Positions 5,932 to 6,445 of a stretch of 6,445 bases of DNA are shown here, piece by piece. The stretch is taken from positions 1 through 6,445 of the forward strand of contig WGBJ01000386.1 in assembly GCA_015494385.1 (NCBI GenBank), in the 5' to 3' direction. Every line of letters starts with the position of its first letter. Within the stretch, counting starts at the first letter, position 1. Source of the stretch: Marinosulfonomonas sp. Lineage in GTDB: Bacteria; Pseudomonadota; Alphaproteobacteria; Rhodobacterales; Rhodobacteraceae. A program made the position numbers and the translations under genes. The notes under the pieces are model-generated. The model was not told the origin of the DNA. It did no database searches and saw nothing but the letters and a program-made list of their open reading frames with translations.

Positions 5932-6300
5932 TTATCCCCAAATTTCTTCTGTGACGGTTACTTCAATGGGTTTGCTGTCAGTTAGCCTGCAAAGCAAACC
6001 TGCCAACACAATTTGTTTTTGAAGGCGGGACGTGGAAATCTCAATGCCTGAAAGCTCGCTCACAGTATCAGGCAGAAAAGTTGTCAATCGCGACATATCC
6101 TCGAGGCTCTGTCGCAGGCGGTCCAGTCCTTGGAGGGCAATAAGGGACTGATCGGAAGCCGAACTAGGGTGCTCGAGTATTTCCCCCAGAGCATTTTCAG
6201 CGCTGCAACAAATATCGGCCAGTTCGCTGAATACTGCTGCCATATTCAAATGCAGGGTGTCCAGCGGGATCCATTTTTTTGCGGGTTGAATCTGTGCCAA
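5932..6300 (-). CDS. Hypothetical helical protein downstream of a CheY-like gene
   Basis: This 122-residue protein is not one I recognise. It has no signal peptide or membrane segment and looks mostly helical: about 13–44 and 50–76 have regular hydrophobic spacing, joined by a short polar turn (HPSSASD), and the C-terminus is acidic (VTEEIWG). Inside the second helix the stretch LQGLDRLRQSLEDM (56–69) contains Asp60 and Gln64 in a DxxxQ spacing, the arrangement used by CheZ to dephosphorylate CheY. No His-phosphotransfer motif is visible. The start is a TTG at 6300 with only a weak GGA eight bases upstream; an ATG at 6243 is the alternative and would remove 19 residues. The gene follows the CheY-like gene by 15 bases in the same frame, so the two are surely co-transcribed. 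A role in the phosphorelay of the receiver is inferred from position only. Confidence 0.65.
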   Translation of the reverse strand: MAQIQPAKKWIPLDTLHLNMAAVFSELADICCSAENALGEILEHPSSASDQSLIALQGLDRLRQSLEDMSRLTTFLPDTVSELSGIEISTSRLQKQIVLAGLLCRLTDSKPIEVTVTEEIWG

Positions 6301-6315
6301 AAAGGTAATCCAGTT

Positions 6316-6445
6316 TTAAATACGGCCCACAACCGCTTCGATGCAAGTGCGCAATTCAGCAGGTGTAAACGGTTTTTTCAGAAAATTATTCATGCCTAGC
6401 TGGCGGCCCTTGTCAATTATCTCGCGGTCGGCACGTCCCGTAATC
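6316..6445 (-). CDS. CheY-like receiver protein (C-terminal fragment, runs off right edge)
   Basis: The last 42 residues are in the window: they begin ITGRADREIIDKG and continue with GMNNFLKKPFTPAEL, ending in VVGRI and TAA. The conserved receiver features seen are the Thr of the ITG at the end of beta-4, and FLKKPF with the invariant Lys before the cis-Pro in the beta-5 loop, followed by the alpha-5 helix. The phospho-accepting Asp and the acidic pocket lie outside. The protein ends directly after alpha-5, so no output domain follows. It is thus a single-domain receiver like CheY, or the C-terminal receiver of a longer protein such as a hybrid kinase. The convergent chemoreceptor and cheD genes favour a chemotaxis role. 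It is followed after 15 bases by the helical hypothetical gene. Confidence 0.9.
   Translation of the reverse strand, partial: ITGRADREIIDKGRQLGMNNFLKKPFTPAELRTCIEAVVGRI

Noticed and set aside
6301..6315. NWITF encoded between the receiver stop and the next start, resembling the NWETF tether
   Set aside because: It follows a stop codon and precedes the next start, so it is not at a protein C-terminus. Without readthrough it is not translated, so I treat the similarity as chance.

Overview
The window looks like chromosomal DNA of a flagellated marine-type alphaproteobacterium, most likely Rhodobacterales. Four things suggest this: the order DUF177 – rpmF – plsX; the short BamE-type lipoprotein divergent from it; the alphaproteobacterial form of the chemoreceptor signalling tip; and an 8-base CtrA-type half-site (TTAACCAT) upstream of the chemoreceptor gene. 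The assignment rests on recognised protein features and gene order, not on a database search. No insertion sequence, tRNA, rRNA, CRISPR array or phage gene was seen.

Left part (1–1592): housekeeping. On the minus strand a DUF177/YceD-family gene is followed by rpmF (ribosomal protein L32) and by the first codons of plsX, which runs off the left edge. This is the conserved cluster linking ribosome and phospholipid synthesis. Divergent from it, on the plus strand, is a bamE-like outer-membrane lipoprotein gene. The 111 bases between the two start codons must hold both promoters.

Middle part (1593–5484): chemotaxis. After a 211-base gap with the putative CtrA half-site lies a gene for a 1034-residue chemoreceptor. 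It has a periplasmic Cache-type sensor, HAMP, two cytoplasmic PAS modules, a second HAMP-like segment, the signalling hairpin, a flexible linker and a C-terminal xWxxF tether that would recruit CheR/CheB. cheD follows after 54 bases on the same strand and encodes a receptor glutamine deamidase with its Thr/Cys/His triad intact. The two genes probably form one transcription unit: the receptor and an enzyme that modifies it.

Right part (5485–6445): a 447-base region without a convincing gene. It contains small inverted repeats and a striking T10G9 tract. Beyond it two minus-strand genes converge on cheD: the C-terminal end of a CheY-like receiver protein, and 15 bases downstream a 122-residue helical protein I do not recognise. 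That protein is in the same reading frame as the receiver, separated by a single TAA, and carries a DxxxQ pattern like the CheZ phosphatase active site. The receiver and its partner could be the output side of the same chemotaxis system, but this is inference. From cheD onward the DNA is visibly less GC-rich than the receptor gene, and cheD uses AGA/AGG arginine codons far more often.
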